Source of the DNA: VRUE01 sp963817905
GTDB taxonomy: Bacteria; Actinomycetota; Thermoleophilia; Solirubrobacterales; 70-9
Assembly (NCBI GenBank): GCA_963817905.1
Contig: CAWFPS010000003.1
Span: forward strand, 1,674,001 to 1,738,000
Direction of reading: 5' to 3'
DNA length: 64,000 bases
Shown here: positions 25,456 to 35,221 of the stretch, in pieces
Layout: each line of letters starts with the position of its first letter
Position numbering within the stretch: position 1 is the stretch's first letter
Program-made: the position numbers and the translations under genes
Notes under the pieces: generated by a model
What the model saw: only the letters and a program-made list of their open reading frames with translations
What the model was told of the DNA's origin: nothing
The model's database searches: none

Positions 25456-26760
25456 TTACTTTTTTGCCAGTGGATCATCACCCTTCATCAAAGCGGGAAG
25501 CCAATCATTCATCATTCGCTGATAATAGGGCTGCTGCGAATCATCATTATTTTGATGTCCAGAATTTGGTAATAGTATGATCTCCTTGTTCGATTTCAAT
25601 AGGTTTATTCCTGCATAAATACCTTCCGGGGGACACACTTCATCTAATAGACCAATTCCGACAAGAATTGGACATTTGATATGAGGCACAAAATTGGCCA
25701 CATCAAAATAGCGACTCGCCTCACGTACTTTTTGAGAATTTTTATCCTCAATGGCATTATACCATTGGGGCCATCCTCCTTTTCTTCCAACCACGGGACC
25801 ATGCATATCAAACCCAGCTGGAACCAGCGCAAGTGCGGCAGTGATTTTGGGATGAAGCCCTGCGGTCATTAAGGATTGCAAACCACCTTGACTACCCCCA
25901 GTGACTACTAGTGTTTCTCCGTTCCAGTCTTTTCGTTCGGTTAGGTATTCGGCTGCTCTATAGCAAGAGAGGTACATTCTTAAAAAGTAACTGGTATTTT
26001 TATCTTCATTCCCAATACTTGGATAATTTTTCAAAGGGCCGTTTGATTGTTCTTCATAGAAGGATTCCGTCTCGTGTATTGGAAGATCATGTGCACTGAT
26101 ATTCAAAACCAGCCAACCGTTCTTCGCCATGTTAAGCACCCACTCTTTTTGAAGTGGATAAATTCCTGCCCATTGAACAATTAGTAGGGCTGGAAAATTT
26201 TTGCCCTTAGCTGGTCGGGCAAGTTGACCTTGAATGTGGGTACCCCTAATATTGTTCATGGTGATGTTGTAATAATTCACCCCTTTGACGGCACTGGATT
26301 CCTTTTTAAGCGTTGTGTTTTTTGGTATTTTGTTTAGCGATTCTATTTGCTTTCCCCAAAAAGAATCAAAATCATCAGGCCGCTTTGCAGAGAGCGCGAT
26401 TTCTTCGGGCGAAGCAATGGCTCCTCCAATAAGGTTTTGTTCCTCATTGTTTTCATCCTTCCAGTTAATATTCAATAAAACGGCACCGGGTTCATTAAAA
26501 TAATAACTAATGGTGGCCTTTTTATTTTTGGGATAGATGTATCCTTTTTTAGAGATGGTCAATCCCCCTTTTTTAAGGGTATAACCTATTGAATCGACCA
26601 CAGTACCCTCCTGAAGTTCTAGGGTCCAAAGAGCGTTTTCTCCCGTGTTATAGATGCCATCTTTTTTATCGAGTGTTAATGCTACTTGTCCGTAACTGAA
26701 GCTGAGCGTTAAAAATGCTAAAGATAGTAGTGTGAGAAAATTTTTGCAATGCGGTTTCAT
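25456..26760 (-). CDS. Acetylxylan esterase / AXE1-type (CE7-like) hydrolase, exported
   Basis: 434 residues with a signal peptide ending SFSYGQ. Residues 25-120 form an N-terminal beta-rich domain. The AXE1-type alpha/beta-hydrolase domain follows: FPALLIVQWAGIYPLQKEW (oxyanion region), the nucleophile motif VTGGSQGGLQSL, the acid region GIGLLDEVCPPEG and the histidine in LLPNSGHQN. Members remove acetyl groups from xylan or related oligosaccharides and other acetylated compounds. No sugar-degradation neighbours are present, so the natural substrate is open. The gene is convergent with DUF4293 and has a terminator there; upstream is a phosphoesterase on the same strand. Confidence 0.88.
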   Translation of the reverse strand: MKPHCKNFLTLLSLAFLTLSFSYGQVALTLDKKDGIYNTGENALWTLELQEGTVVDSIGYTLKKGGLTISKKGYIYPKNKKATISYYFNEPGAVLLNINWKDENNEEQNLIGGAIASPEEIALSAKRPDDFDSFWGKQIESLNKIPKNTTLKKESSAVKGVNYYNITMNNIRGTHIQGQLARPAKGKNFPALLIVQWAGIYPLQKEWVLNMAKNGWLVLNISAHDLPIHETESFYEEQSNGPLKNYPSIGNEDKNTSYFLRMYLSCYRAAEYLTERKDWNGETLVVTGGSQGGLQSLMTAGLHPKITAALALVPAGFDMHGPVVGRKGGWPQWYNAIEDKNSQKVREASRYFDVANFVPHIKCPILVGIGLLDEVCPPEGIYAGINLLKSNKEIILLPNSGHQNNDDSQQPYYQRMMNDWLPALMKGDDPLAKK

Positions 26761-26800
26761 GATAAGGTGATGTGTTAAGTGACGTCCTTAAAATACAATT

Positions 26801-27295
26801 TTATCGCTTCCCGAGCTCTATTATCTCTAAATCTTTAATAGCGTCGCCATGAATAACAAAACGCAGCATGGTTCTAACCTGGTGAAATCCATGTTTGCCA
26901 CAGGCCCCCGGGTTCATGTGCAGAATTCCCAATTTTTTGTCCCACATCACCTTTAAGATATGTGAATGGCCACAGATAAAAAGTTTTGGAGGATCCTTTT
27001 TTATAATGGCCTGGGTCCTCGCATTGTACTTCGGTGGATAGCCACCGATATGCGTCATATAAACGGCCACATTTTCGCATGTGAAACGATTGTCAAGTGG
27101 AAATTCGTTTTGCATTTTATGGTCGTCTATATTGCCATATACAGCCCGAATAGGTGCCAATTCAGTCAAAGCATCAATAACATCGAAGGAGCCTATATCA
27201 CCGGCATGCCATATTTCATCAGTGTTGCCCGCATATTTCAAAATTGCCTGATCTATATGGGAATGGGTATCCGAAAGTAATAGGATTTTGGTCAT
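26801..27295 (-). CDS. YfcE/MJ0936-type metallophosphoesterase
   Basis: A 164-residue phosphodiesterase-like protein with the calcineurin-type metal motifs in order: LLSDTHSH, HAGDIGSFD, VYGNIDDHK, MTHIGGYPPKY and CGHSHILK. The GNID form (rather than GNHD) is typical of the YfcE/MJ0936 subgroup. Such enzymes hydrolyse phosphodiesters with two bound metal ions; the cellular substrate is unknown. It is cytoplasmic (no signal). It is divergent from truA, with 80 bp between their starts. Confidence 0.92.
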   Translation of the reverse strand: MTKILLLSDTHSHIDQAILKYAGNTDEIWHAGDIGSFDVIDALTELAPIRAVYGNIDDHKMQNEFPLDNRFTCENVAVYMTHIGGYPPKYNARTQAIIKKDPPKLFICGHSHILKVMWDKKLGILHMNPGACGKHGFHQVRTMLRFVIHGDAIKDLEIIELGKR

Positions 27296-27375
27296 TTTTT
27301 TGAAATTCCGGATTCTCGACCCCGATTTCAGATTAGGTAATCTATCTTTGTTATCGACAAAACTAAGGTATTCCC

Positions 27376-28128
27376 GTGAGATATTTTATCCAGTTTTCGT
27401 ACTTCGGAAAAAACTACCACGGCTGGCAAAATCAGCCCAACGCCCATACTGTGCAACAATCTATGGAGCACGCCCTTTCAAAATTATTGAGGATATCGAT
27501 TAGCCTTGTGGGAGCAGGCCGAACCGATGCCGGAGTGCACGCGAAAGAAATGTTCGCGCATTTCGATGTTGATGCTATCACCGATGTCGATGCCTTAACG
27601 TATCGTTTAAATGCTTTTCTGACGGACGATATTTCGGTAAAGCGCATTTTTAAGGTACCGGCGGAAGCCCATGCCCGTTTTGATGCTGTTGAGCGTACTT
27701 ATGAATATTGGCTTACAAAGGATAAGAATCCGTTTTTGACGGAGCTGGCCTATTTTTTTGGGCATGACTTGAATGTGGGAAAAATGAACGAGGCTGCGCA
27801 ATTACTTCTTGTTTATACTGATTTCGAGTGTTTTTCGAAATCGAACACCGAGGTAAAGACGTATAATTGCGCTATCAAAAGTGCTTTATGGCAACCAACC
27901 GACAATCGATTGGTCTTTACGATTACAGCGGATCGATTTTTGCGCAATATGGTTCGGGCCATTGTTGGTACTCTTTTAGAGGTTGGTCAAGGAAAGTTGG
28001 ATATTGAGGATGTTAAGACAATCTTAAAAAGTAAGGACCGATCAAAAGCGGGGCCATCTGTCCCGGCAAAAGGCTTATATTTGACCAAGGTTTTATACCC
28101 TAATTCAGTTTTTGGTTATTATGGATAA
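27376..28128 (+). CDS. truA: tRNA pseudouridine synthase A
   Basis: TruA makes pseudouridine at positions 38-40 of the tRNA anticodon arm. The 250-residue protein starts at a GTG (27376) in front of RYFIQFSYFGKNYHGWQNQP, the usual opening. The catalytic aspartate is in GAGRTDAGVHAKEMFAHFD. Later family motifs are FLTDDISVKRI, HARFDAVERTYEYW and FLRNMVRAIVGTLLEVGQG. Length is normal. Its last eight bases overlap the ABC transporter gene that follows, so the two are co-translated. Confidence 0.96.
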   Translation: MRYFIQFSYFGKNYHGWQNQPNAHTVQQSMEHALSKLLRISISLVGAGRTDAGVHAKEMFAHFDVDAITDVDALTYRLNAFLTDDISVKRIFKVPAEAHARFDAVERTYEYWLTKDKNPFLTELAYFFGHDLNVGKMNEAAQLLLVYTDFECFSKSNTEVKTYNCAIKSALWQPTDNRLVFTITADRFLRNMVRAIVGTLLEVGQGKLDIEDVKTILKSKDRSKAGPSVPAKGLYLTKVLYPNSVFGYYG

Positions 28129-29887
28129 AGATTCGGGGAAAGCATTTGATTTACGGCTATTCAAGCGGTTGATGGCGCATACCCGTCCATATCGTGCCAC
28201 TTTTTATGGCGTAGCACTGGCAGCCATCTTGTTATCGGGTTTTGCCGTGTTGACACCCTTATTGGTCAAACAAATTATCGATGATGCCATTAAGAGTGGG
28301 AACGGCGATAAATTGCTGAACCTTACACTTCTTATGTTAGCCGTTCTTATCGGGCAGGTCGTCAGTCAGTTGGGCTTTAATTATTATGCCAATTGGCTAG
28401 GGGAATCGGTCATCAAAGATGTTAGGATCCGATTGTTCAAGCATATCCTAAGTTTTAAGATGAAATATTTCGATAACTCGTCACTTGGTGTTTTGGTAAC
28501 CCGAGCGGTAGCCGATATGCAGCGTATTGGTGAAATATTCAGTGAAGGTTTTTTTATGATCGTTGCAGATCTTTTGAAAATGTCTGTAGCAGCCGTAGTA
28601 ATGGTCATCATCAATTGGAAATTGGCCTTTTTGGTATTTGCAGTACTTCCGATTATTATATACGCGACGCGACTTTTTCAGAAAGCCATGAAAATTGCCT
28701 TTGGCGAGGTAAGGGCCGAAGTGGCGAACCTTAATTCATTTGTACAGGAACGTATTACTGGGATGAAAATCGTGCAGTTATTTACGCGTGAACAGATAGA
28801 AAGTGAAAAGTTCAGGGAAATCAATGAAAAACATCAAAATGCGTGGCTGAAGACTGTTTGGTACAACTCGATTTTCTTTCCCATTGCTGAAATTGTGGGT
28901 TCTTTAGCCGTTGGTCTTATTGTTTGGTATGGTGGACTTCAAAATGTTGCCAATTTGCAAAAAGAAGAATTCGGGACCATATTCGCTTTTATTCTCTTGA
29001 TCGACCTATTGTTTCGTCCACTGAGGCAGATTGCCGATAAATTCAATACGCTGCAAATGGGAATGGTGGCTGCCAATCGTGTCTTTAAAATTTTGGACAC
29101 CGAAGAACACATTCAGGATAATGGTACTTTAGGGAAGAATGATATTCGTGGGAATATTAAGTTTTCCGCTGTACATTTTGGGTATTTGGAAGGAGAAGCG
29201 GTTTTACATGGAATTTCCTTTGATGTAAAAGCTGGGGAAACTATCGCAATAGTAGGGGCCACCGGGGCGGGTAAATCGACCATTATCAATTTATTAAATC
29301 GTTTCTATGAGGTGAATTCGGGAAGTATCCTAGTAGATGGCGTCGATATAAAAGACTTCAAATTAGCATCCCTGAGATCACAGATCGCAGTGGTTCTGCA
29401 AGACGTTTTTCTTTTTGCCGATACGATTGCCAATAATATTTCATTGAAAGACCCATCGATTACCACCGACACCATAAAACAGGCTGCCATTCAAATCGGG
29501 GTCGATGAATTTATTTCAAGTCTGCCAGGCGGTTACGAATATAACGTAAAAGAAAGGGGAACCATGCTTTCAAGTGGGCAGCGCCAATTGATTGCCTTTT
29601 TAAGAGCCTATGTAAGTAATCCCAGTATTTTGGTACTCGATGAAGCTACCTCTTCGATCGACACCTATTCAGAGCAATTGATTCAACGCGCTACTGATAA
29701 AATTACAGAAGGAAGAACATCGATTATCATCGCCCACCGTCTCCATACCGTAAAAAAGGCCGACCGTATATTGGTAATGGATGCCGGAAACATAGTAGAA
29801 GTAGGTACCCATAAAGAACTACTCAAAAAGGGCGGGTATTATAGCAATCTCTATGAAGCCCAATTTTTGGCTGAGGAGGTGGCCTAA
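28121..29887 (+). CDS. ABC exporter, fused permease-ATPase (MsbA-like)
   Basis: 588 residues from the ATG at 28121, which overlaps the end of truA by eight bases (a TTG at 28112 is less likely). Residues 1-320 form a six-segment exporter membrane domain with a characteristic GEIFSEGFFMIVADLLK region. The ATPase domain follows with Walker A GATGAGKST, Q-loop, signature LSSGQRQLIAF, Walker B ILVLDEATSS and H-loop IIAHRLHTV. This is a half-transporter that would work as a homodimer exporting lipid, drug or peptide. The family cannot be narrowed further; MsbA function is likely but not proven. Confidence 0.93.
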   Translation: MDKDSGKAFDLRLFKRLMAHTRPYRATFYGVALAAILLSGFAVLTPLLVKQIIDDAIKSGNGDKLLNLTLLMLAVLIGQVVSQLGFNYYANWLGESVIKDVRIRLFKHILSFKMKYFDNSSLGVLVTRAVADMQRIGEIFSEGFFMIVADLLKMSVAAVVMVIINWKLAFLVFAVLPIIIYATRLFQKAMKIAFGEVRAEVANLNSFVQERITGMKIVQLFTREQIESEKFREINEKHQNAWLKTVWYNSIFFPIAEIVGSLAVGLIVWYGGLQNVANLQKEEFGTIFAFILLIDLLFRPLRQIADKFNTLQMGMVAANRVFKILDTEEHIQDNGTLGKNDIRGNIKFSAVHFGYLEGEAVLHGISFDVKAGETIAIVGATGAGKSTIINLLNRFYEVNSGSILVDGVDIKDFKLASLRSQIAVVLQDVFLFADTIANNISLKDPSITTDTIKQAAIQIGVDEFISSLPGGYEYNVKERGTMLSSGQRQLIAFLRAYVSNPSILVLDEATSSIDTYSEQLIQRATDKITEGRTSIIIAHRLHTVKKADRILVMDAGNIVEVGTHKELLKKGGYYSNLYEAQFLAEEVA

Positions 29888-29891
29888 TTGC

Positions 29892-30677
29892 TTAGATCAA
29901 ATCCTCTCGCATCATAATGTTCAACTCGGCCAAATCGTTGAACAAGACAAATTCACCATTCTTTATGTATGAAATCAAACCGGTCTCTTCACTGACAACG
30001 AGTGCCAAGGCATCTGTTTTTTCGGTGATTCCTACAGCAGCCCGATGTCTTAATCCGAATCGCAATGGAATATTTCGTTCATTCGATAAAGGTAAAATAA
30101 CACGTGTGGCCACAATATAGTTGCCATTGATGATAACAGCCCCATCATGGAGTGGGCTATTCTTGAAGAAGATGCTCTCAAGGATGGGCTGGTTGATCTC
30201 AACATTCATAAGATCTCCCGTTGATTTTATAAAATCAAGGGAATTGTTGCGTTCAATAACAATGATGGCCCCAGTACGCGTGGTGGCCATTTTTTCACAA
30301 GCCCTTAAAATGGCTTCAATGTTAGTGGTCGACGCAAGTCCGTCGCGCTTAAGGAATTTAAAATATTTAATAAACTTGCGTTTATTGGAGAAATTCGTCG
30401 AACCTATCATCAATAAAAACTTCCTGATTTCTTGTTGAAACACAATAATCAATGCAATAAGTCCGACCGACATAAATCCACCTACGATGCTACTGATCAT
30501 TTTCATTCCCAGCAACTCTGTGAGCTTCCAAAACCCCCAAACGATGACAATCCCGATAAATATGTTAATTGCGACCGTCCCCCGGACCAATTTGTAGATA
30601 TAGTACAAGAGAATGGCGACCAAGATAATATCGATGATATCGGTAATCTTAAAGTCAAGAAAATTGAGAAAATCCAA
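29892..30677 (-). CDS. cdaA: Diadenylate cyclase CdaA
   Basis: CdaA joins two ATP into cyclic di-AMP. The 261 residues begin with three membrane segments (about 12-30, 35-55 and 60-80). The DisA_N cyclase domain follows with its two signature blocks, LHDGAVIINGNYIVATRVIL (DGA) and PLRFGLRHRAAVGIT (RHR). Both are intact, so activity is expected. It follows folP by 53 bp on the same strand, a pairing I know from other Bacteroidota. It is convergent with the ABC exporter, whose stop is only four bases away, and no terminator is seen between them. Confidence 0.95.
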   Translation of the reverse strand: MDFLNFLDFKITDIIDIILVAILLYYIYKLVRGTVAINIFIGIVIVWGFWKLTELLGMKMISSIVGGFMSVGLIALIIVFQQEIRKFLLMIGSTNFSNKRKFIKYFKFLKRDGLASTTNIEAILRACEKMATTRTGAIIVIERNNSLDFIKSTGDLMNVEINQPILESIFFKNSPLHDGAVIINGNYIVATRVILPLSNERNIPLRFGLRHRAAVGITEKTDALALVVSEETGLISYIKNGEFVLFNDLAELNIMMREDLI

Positions 30678-30730
30678 TAGGTACCGGTTTTTGTAAAATT
30701 AGAAAAAAATGGTGAACCAAACGTTGCGCA

Positions 30731-31555
30731 TTATCGGGTGCTTTGAGAATAAAGTTTTATGCATTGCATGGCTTCTTTCACATCATGCACCCGAAGTATA
30801 TTCGCTCCTTTCAAAAGGGCAAGCATGTGCAATGCCGTTGTGCCATTCAATGCTTCTTCTGGTGTCGTATCAAGCAGTTTATAGATCATTGATTTTCTGC
30901 TAACCCCGACCATAACGGGAAGTCCCAGTTCATTGAAAAAGTCTAGGTTTTGAAACAGCTCATAATTTTGCTCAAGCGTTTTTGCAAAACCAAAACCAGG
31001 ATCTATAATGATATCAATAATACCTGCTGCCCTGGCAATTTTAATCCGTTCCGAAAAATAGTAGTTTATATCGACCAACAGATTTTCATAGGAGGTTTCA
31101 TTCTGCATCGTGCGCGGATTACCTTTCATATGCATCGCTATGAAAGGTACTTTGTGTTTGGCGATAGTGGTAATCATCTCGGTATCAAGTGTGCCACCGG
31201 AAATATCATTGATCATTGCCGCTCCCGCATCGAGACAACGACCCGCTACTGCACTCCGAAACGTATCAATTGAAAGCAGCATTTGTGGGAATTCGTCAAG
31301 AAGTAGCGAAACTATCGGCAAAATCCTATCAAGTTCCTCATTTTCAGAAATTTCAAGGGCTTTGGGTCGTGAACTATAGGCGCCAAGGTCGATAAATGTA
31401 GCCCCTTCCCGCAGCATCTTTTCTACCTGTCTCAATATACTTACCGGGTCTTTGTATTTTCCACCATCATAAAATGAATCGGGTGTAATATTCATTATGC
31501 CCATTATTTTTGGTTGGGTCAAGTCGACTAAGTTTCCTTTACAGTTTAAGGTCAT
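30731..31555 (-). CDS. folP: Dihydropteroate synthase
   Basis: FolP joins para-aminobenzoate to the pterin diphosphate in folate synthesis. The 274 residues show the TIM-barrel signatures: IMGIMNITPDSFYDGGKY (pterin/phosphate loop), GATFIDLGAYSSRPKALEI, MINDISGG, MHMKGNPRTMQ, IDIIIDPGFGFAKTLEQNYE and the C-terminal LRVHDVKE. All are at the usual spacing. It is the first gene of a folP-cdaA unit and is divergent from DUF1599. The other folate gene here is folE at 11356-12036. Confidence 0.97.
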   Translation of the reverse strand: MTLNCKGNLVDLTQPKIMGIMNITPDSFYDGGKYKDPVSILRQVEKMLREGATFIDLGAYSSRPKALEISENEELDRILPIVSLLLDEFPQMLLSIDTFRSAVAGRCLDAGAAMINDISGGTLDTEMITTIAKHKVPFIAMHMKGNPRTMQNETSYENLLVDINYYFSERIKIARAAGIIDIIIDPGFGFAKTLEQNYELFQNLDFFNELGLPVMVGVSRKSMIYKLLDTTPEEALNGTTALHMLALLKGANILRVHDVKEAMQCIKLYSQSTR

Positions 31556-31663
31556 TTGAATTTTTAAGACTTTTTAAGGTTGAATTTTGCTGGGGAAGTT
31601 TAAAGTGTGAACTTTGATGTTTCCGAAATTTTAAGCGAAATTTACGCAAATTAGAAAATATAC

Positions 31664-32212
31664 ATGCAGCTTACCTCTGAGCAATACGATGCGGTCATAA
31701 AAATTTGTCGGGATTTGTTCCAAAAGAAGATGAAAGATTATGGGAGTGCATGGCGTATATTGCGATTGCCGTCATTGACTGATCAGATTTTTATAAAGGC
31801 ACAACGCATACGGAGCCTTCAGGAGAATGTGGTTCGCAAGATCGAGGAAGATGAAAGGAGTGAATTTATAGGGATTGTCAACTATGCTATCATGGCCCTG
31901 ATTCAATTGCAATTGGGTGTAGTCGAACAGCCCGATTTGACAGTCGATGAGGCACTAATGCATTTTGACAAACACGTCGCCCAAACGAAAACATTGATGG
32001 AAAACAAAAACCATGATTATGGTGAAGCCTGGCGTGAAATGCGTGTTAGTTCCCTAACTGATTTAATTTTGCAGAAATTATTGCGCGTAAAGCAGATCGA
32101 GGATAACAAAGGCAAGACCTTAGTAAGCGAAGGAATTGATGCAAACTATCAGGACATGGTAAATTATGCGATATTCGCGCTCATACACCTTAACAAAAGC
32201 TCAACTATTTAA
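31664..32212 (+). CDS. DUF1599 protein
   Basis: 182 cytoplasmic residues built from two similar halves: KMKDYGSAWRILRLPSLTDQ near residue 25 and NKNHDYGEAWREMRVSSLTD near residue 115. Each is followed by an I..KAQRIR or LRVKQIED helix and a VNYAIMALIQL or VNYAIFALIHL helix. This internal duplication is the DUF1599 hallmark. The function is not known to me; the repeated DYGxAWR motif is distinctive. It heads a plus-strand unit with BT_3928 (start 2 bp after its stop), tpiA and probably prmA and clpS. Confidence 0.9.
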   Translation: MQLTSEQYDAVIKICRDLFQKKMKDYGSAWRILRLPSLTDQIFIKAQRIRSLQENVVRKIEEDERSEFIGIVNYAIMALIQLQLGVVEQPDLTVDEALMHFDKHVAQTKTLMENKNHDYGEAWREMRVSSLTDLILQKLLRVKQIEDNKGKTLVSEGIDANYQDMVNYAIFALIHLNKSSTI

Positions 32213-32213
32213 C

Positions 32214-33311
32214 ATGAAATACGCTGTTGGAGTAAGCAGGATTTTTGTAGGAATTTTATTCATACTAAGTGGACTCATAAAATTGAACGACCCCATGGGT
32301 TTCTCCTTTAAGCTGGAGGAATATTTTAGTCAAGGCGTGCTGGATCTACCGCTTCTTATTCCTTATGCCCTCGCAATTTCAATTTTTGTAGTCATCCTTG
32401 AAGTGTTGTTGGGCATAATGCTTTTGGTAGGATTCCGCGTGAAGTTAACGGTTTGGAGTCTCTTGTTGATGATCATTTTTTTTACTTTTCTGACGTTTTA
32501 TTCAGCATATTTCAATAAAGTCACCGATTGCGGTTGTTTTGGGGATGCGATAAAATTGACCCCTTGGCAGTCTTTTACAAAAGATATTATACTGCTACTT
32601 TTGATTATTATCCTCTTTAGTGGCAGGAAATTTATTAAATCAGTCTTCGGACAGAATACCCAACGTGTGGTTGTAGGTGTTTCATTGCTACTATGTGTCT
32701 TATTTGCGAATTATGTTTTGAACCACCTTCCGGCAGTCGATTTCAGGCCCTATAAAATAGGGGCCAATATTACGGACGGTATGACGGTTCCACAGGGTGC
32801 TCCTCAAGCGATATATGATTATGCTTGGAAGTTCAAAACCGAAGATGGTGAAAAAACAATAGTGACCCAAGGGGATTACCCCACGGTCGATGGCGAATTC
32901 ATAGAGGTTGAGACAACCGAGGTGCAAGCAGGCTATGAGCCGCCCATTCATGATTTTACCATAGAACATGATGGAGAGGATTTTTCTGCTTCTTTATTGC
33001 AGGAACCCAAGCTTGTAATGGTCATTTCGTATAATCTTACGAAAAGTGATCGTAGTGCTTTTGAGGCCATTAAGACAATGACTGACAAGGCAATGCAAAA
33101 AGGATATAAGGTTGTTGGTATGTCTTCATCGAATACATCATTGACCGACGCACTCATAGAAGAATATAGTCTTGATTTCGAATTCTATTTTACCGATGAA
33201 ACCACTTTGAAGACCATTGTCCGCTCGAATCCAGGCGTTTTGGTTTTGCAAGCGGGTACCATAATGCAAAAGGTACATCACAATGATATCGATAAATTAA
33301 ATTTAGAGTAA
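32214..33311 (+). CDS. BT_3928 family: DoxX/MauE-like membrane domain plus thioredoxin-like domain
   Basis: 365 residues from the ATG at 32214, placed right after the DUF1599 stop; an upstream open frame overlapping DUF1599 is not used. Residues 1-150 contain four membrane segments of the DoxX/MauE type, with the conserved loop KVTDCGCFGDAIKLTPWQ. A periplasmic thioredoxin-like domain follows, lacking a CxxC active site (LQEPKLVMVISYNLTKSD at the expected place). I recognise the BT_3928-type architecture. It may handle thiols or quinones in the membrane, as MauE relatives do, but this is inference. Co-transcribed with DUF1599 and tpiA. Confidence 0.85.
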   Translation: MKYAVGVSRIFVGILFILSGLIKLNDPMGFSFKLEEYFSQGVLDLPLLIPYALAISIFVVILEVLLGIMLLVGFRVKLTVWSLLLMIIFFTFLTFYSAYFNKVTDCGCFGDAIKLTPWQSFTKDIILLLLIIILFSGRKFIKSVFGQNTQRVVVGVSLLLCVLFANYVLNHLPAVDFRPYKIGANITDGMTVPQGAPQAIYDYAWKFKTEDGEKTIVTQGDYPTVDGEFIEVETTEVQAGYEPPIHDFTIEHDGEDFSASLLQEPKLVMVISYNLTKSDRSAFEAIKTMTDKAMQKGYKVVGMSSSNTSLTDALIEEYSLDFEFYFTDETTLKTIVRSNPGVLVLQAGTIMQKVHHNDIDKLNLE

Positions 33312-33370
33312 TTCAAAGTCGAGATCAATGATCAAGAATCTTTTGGAAACCATAATCAATAATAGCAAGC

Positions 33371-34120
33371 ATGAGAAATAAAATAGTAGCTGGAAACTGG
33401 AAAATGAACAAGAATATGTCCGAGACGGAAGCCTTAGTCACAAAACTTGCGGCAATGCTCCCCGATACAAGCGCAGAGGTTATGGTTGCACCCCCTTTTG
33501 TGAACCTCGCCGGGGCCGTTCGAAGTCTCAGTAATTCTACCATTGAAGTAATCGCACAAAATATGCATTATGCCGAAAATGGGGCCTTTACCGGGGAAAT
33601 CTCTGCCGATATGTTGCTGAATATTGGGGTTGGCACTGTAATAATCGGACACTCGGAGCGACGTGCCTATTTTGGGGAAACCGATGAAATTTTAGCGAAA
33701 AAGGTCGTATCGGCATTACAGAAGAATATGCGGGTTATGTTCTGTTTTGGGGAAGAGCTTCATGATCGCCAATCTGGTAATCATTTTCAAGTGGTCGAAA
33801 GGCAGCTTCAAAATGCCTTGTTTTCATTAGAGGCCACCAAATGGCCCCAAATAATTCTTGCTTATGAACCGGTTTGGGCCATAGGAACCGGGGAGACAGC
33901 CTCCCCTGAACAGGCTCAGGAAATGCATGCGTTTATTCGTCAGACCCTTGCCCAAAAGTATGGATCCGGGATTGCAAGTGCCGTTTCAATAGTGTACGGA
34001 GGTAGTGTAAAACCCTCGAATGCAGCCGAGATTTTTTCAAAACCTGACGTAGATGGCGGACTTATCGGTGGAGCGTCTTTGGTAGCCGATGATTTTATTG
34101 CCATCATTCAGGCCATTTAA
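33371..34120 (+). CDS. tpiA: Triosephosphate isomerase
   Basis: TpiA interconverts dihydroxyacetone phosphate and glyceraldehyde 3-phosphate. The 249 residues start MRNKIVAGNWKMNKN (the lysine of NWKMN binds substrate) and contain IGHSERRAYFGE (catalytic His). The catalytic Glu is in LAYEPVWAIGTGETASPEQA, and the phosphate site is VYGGSVKPSNA and GGLIGGASL. Length and spacing are normal. It follows BT_3928 by 59 bp in the same direction. Confidence 0.98.
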   Translation: MRNKIVAGNWKMNKNMSETEALVTKLAAMLPDTSAEVMVAPPFVNLAGAVRSLSNSTIEVIAQNMHYAENGAFTGEISADMLLNIGVGTVIIGHSERRAYFGETDEILAKKVVSALQKNMRVMFCFGEELHDRQSGNHFQVVERQLQNALFSLEATKWPQIILAYEPVWAIGTGETASPEQAQEMHAFIRQTLAQKYGSGIASAVSIVYGGSVKPSNAAEIFSKPDVDGGLIGGASLVADDFIAIIQAI

Positions 34121-34352
34121 AAGACTACCATCAAGCGAAGTTTCTTTAAATAGCCTCATCATATCGGGATACACATGAATGGGTGTTTACAGGTAGCTAG
34201 GTTTGGCAGTACCTGCACCTTTATGAAAAACGACCTTCCTTTGACCAAAGGCCTTGCATTGTGCTACCTTTTTGATTGCTAGAAATGACCCAAACATTAA
34301 TGACCAGAGATAGAAACTGCAACTATTATTTCCGATTAAAATAGCACTCTTT

Positions 34353-35189
34353 ATGCCCAGTACGAATTACATTGAATATAGCTTTAAGATCGAGCCACTT
34401 CAACCGTGGTCCGAAATCTTGATTGCAGAACTAGGGGAGGCCGGCTTTGAGAGTTTCATAGAAAGCGACGATGGAATCCTGGCATACATTCAGAAGGCCG
34501 ACTGGCAGCCCGGAATGTTAGAAAGTATCCACATCCTTGGGCATCCTATAGTCAAGATACGCTATGAATTCAAGGAAATCGAACAAGAAAATTGGAATGC
34601 TACTTGGGAACGTAATTTTAATCCTATCCGAATCGGCAATGATTGTATTGTTCGTGCCCCTTTTCATGAAAAACCCGAGGTTTCATACGATGTTGTAATC
34701 GAACCCAAAATGAGTTTTGGGACGGGACATCACGAAACGACACACATGATGCTTGAATTTATTCTTGAACAAGATTTCAAAGGAAAATCAGTATTAGACA
34801 TGGGAAGTGGTACAGGAGTCCTTGCCATACTCGCTGCAATGAAGGGCGCCAAGGATATTGATGCGATTGACAATGATACTTGGTGTTATTTGAATGCCAA
34901 GGAAAACGTTGAACGTAATGGCTGCAATCACATTCAGGTCTATGAGGGAGATGCAGGTCGCTTGCAAGCACGTCAGTATGATATCATCTTCGCAAATATT
35001 AATAGGAATATTTTACTTGTGGATATCCCGAAATATGTGCAAAGTCTCAACAAAGCCGGTTTTATTTATCTAAGTGGTTTTTATTTGGAGGATCTGCCAT
35101 CAATAACGCAAAAATGTGAGGATGAAGGGTTAAAGTTTGAAAAAAAACTCCAAAAAAATAATTGGGTTGCCGCAAAATACGTATTTTAG
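34353..35189 (+). CDS. prmA: Ribosomal protein L11 methyltransferase
   Basis: PrmA adds methyl groups to ribosomal protein L11. The 278 residues have the PrmA N-terminal domain, then FNPIRIGNDCIVRAPFHE. The methyltransferase core follows: EPKMSFGTGHHETTHMMLE, SVLDMGSGTGVLAILAAMKG (S-adenosylmethionine site), VYEGDAGRLQARQYDIIFAN and INRNILL. All are family-typical. It lies 232 bp after tpiA; that gap shows no gene or clear terminator. clpS follows 32 bp later, a common pairing. Confidence 0.95.
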   Translation: MPSTNYIEYSFKIEPLQPWSEILIAELGEAGFESFIESDDGILAYIQKADWQPGMLESIHILGHPIVKIRYEFKEIEQENWNATWERNFNPIRIGNDCIVRAPFHEKPEVSYDVVIEPKMSFGTGHHETTHMMLEFILEQDFKGKSVLDMGSGTGVLAILAAMKGAKDIDAIDNDTWCYLNAKENVERNGCNHIQVYEGDAGRLQARQYDIIFANINRNILLVDIPKYVQSLNKAGFIYLSGFYLEDLPSITQKCEDEGLKFEKKLQKNNWVAAKYVF

Positions 35190-35221
35190 GGAGTGTTGTA
35201 CGAACTAAAAAACGAATAACT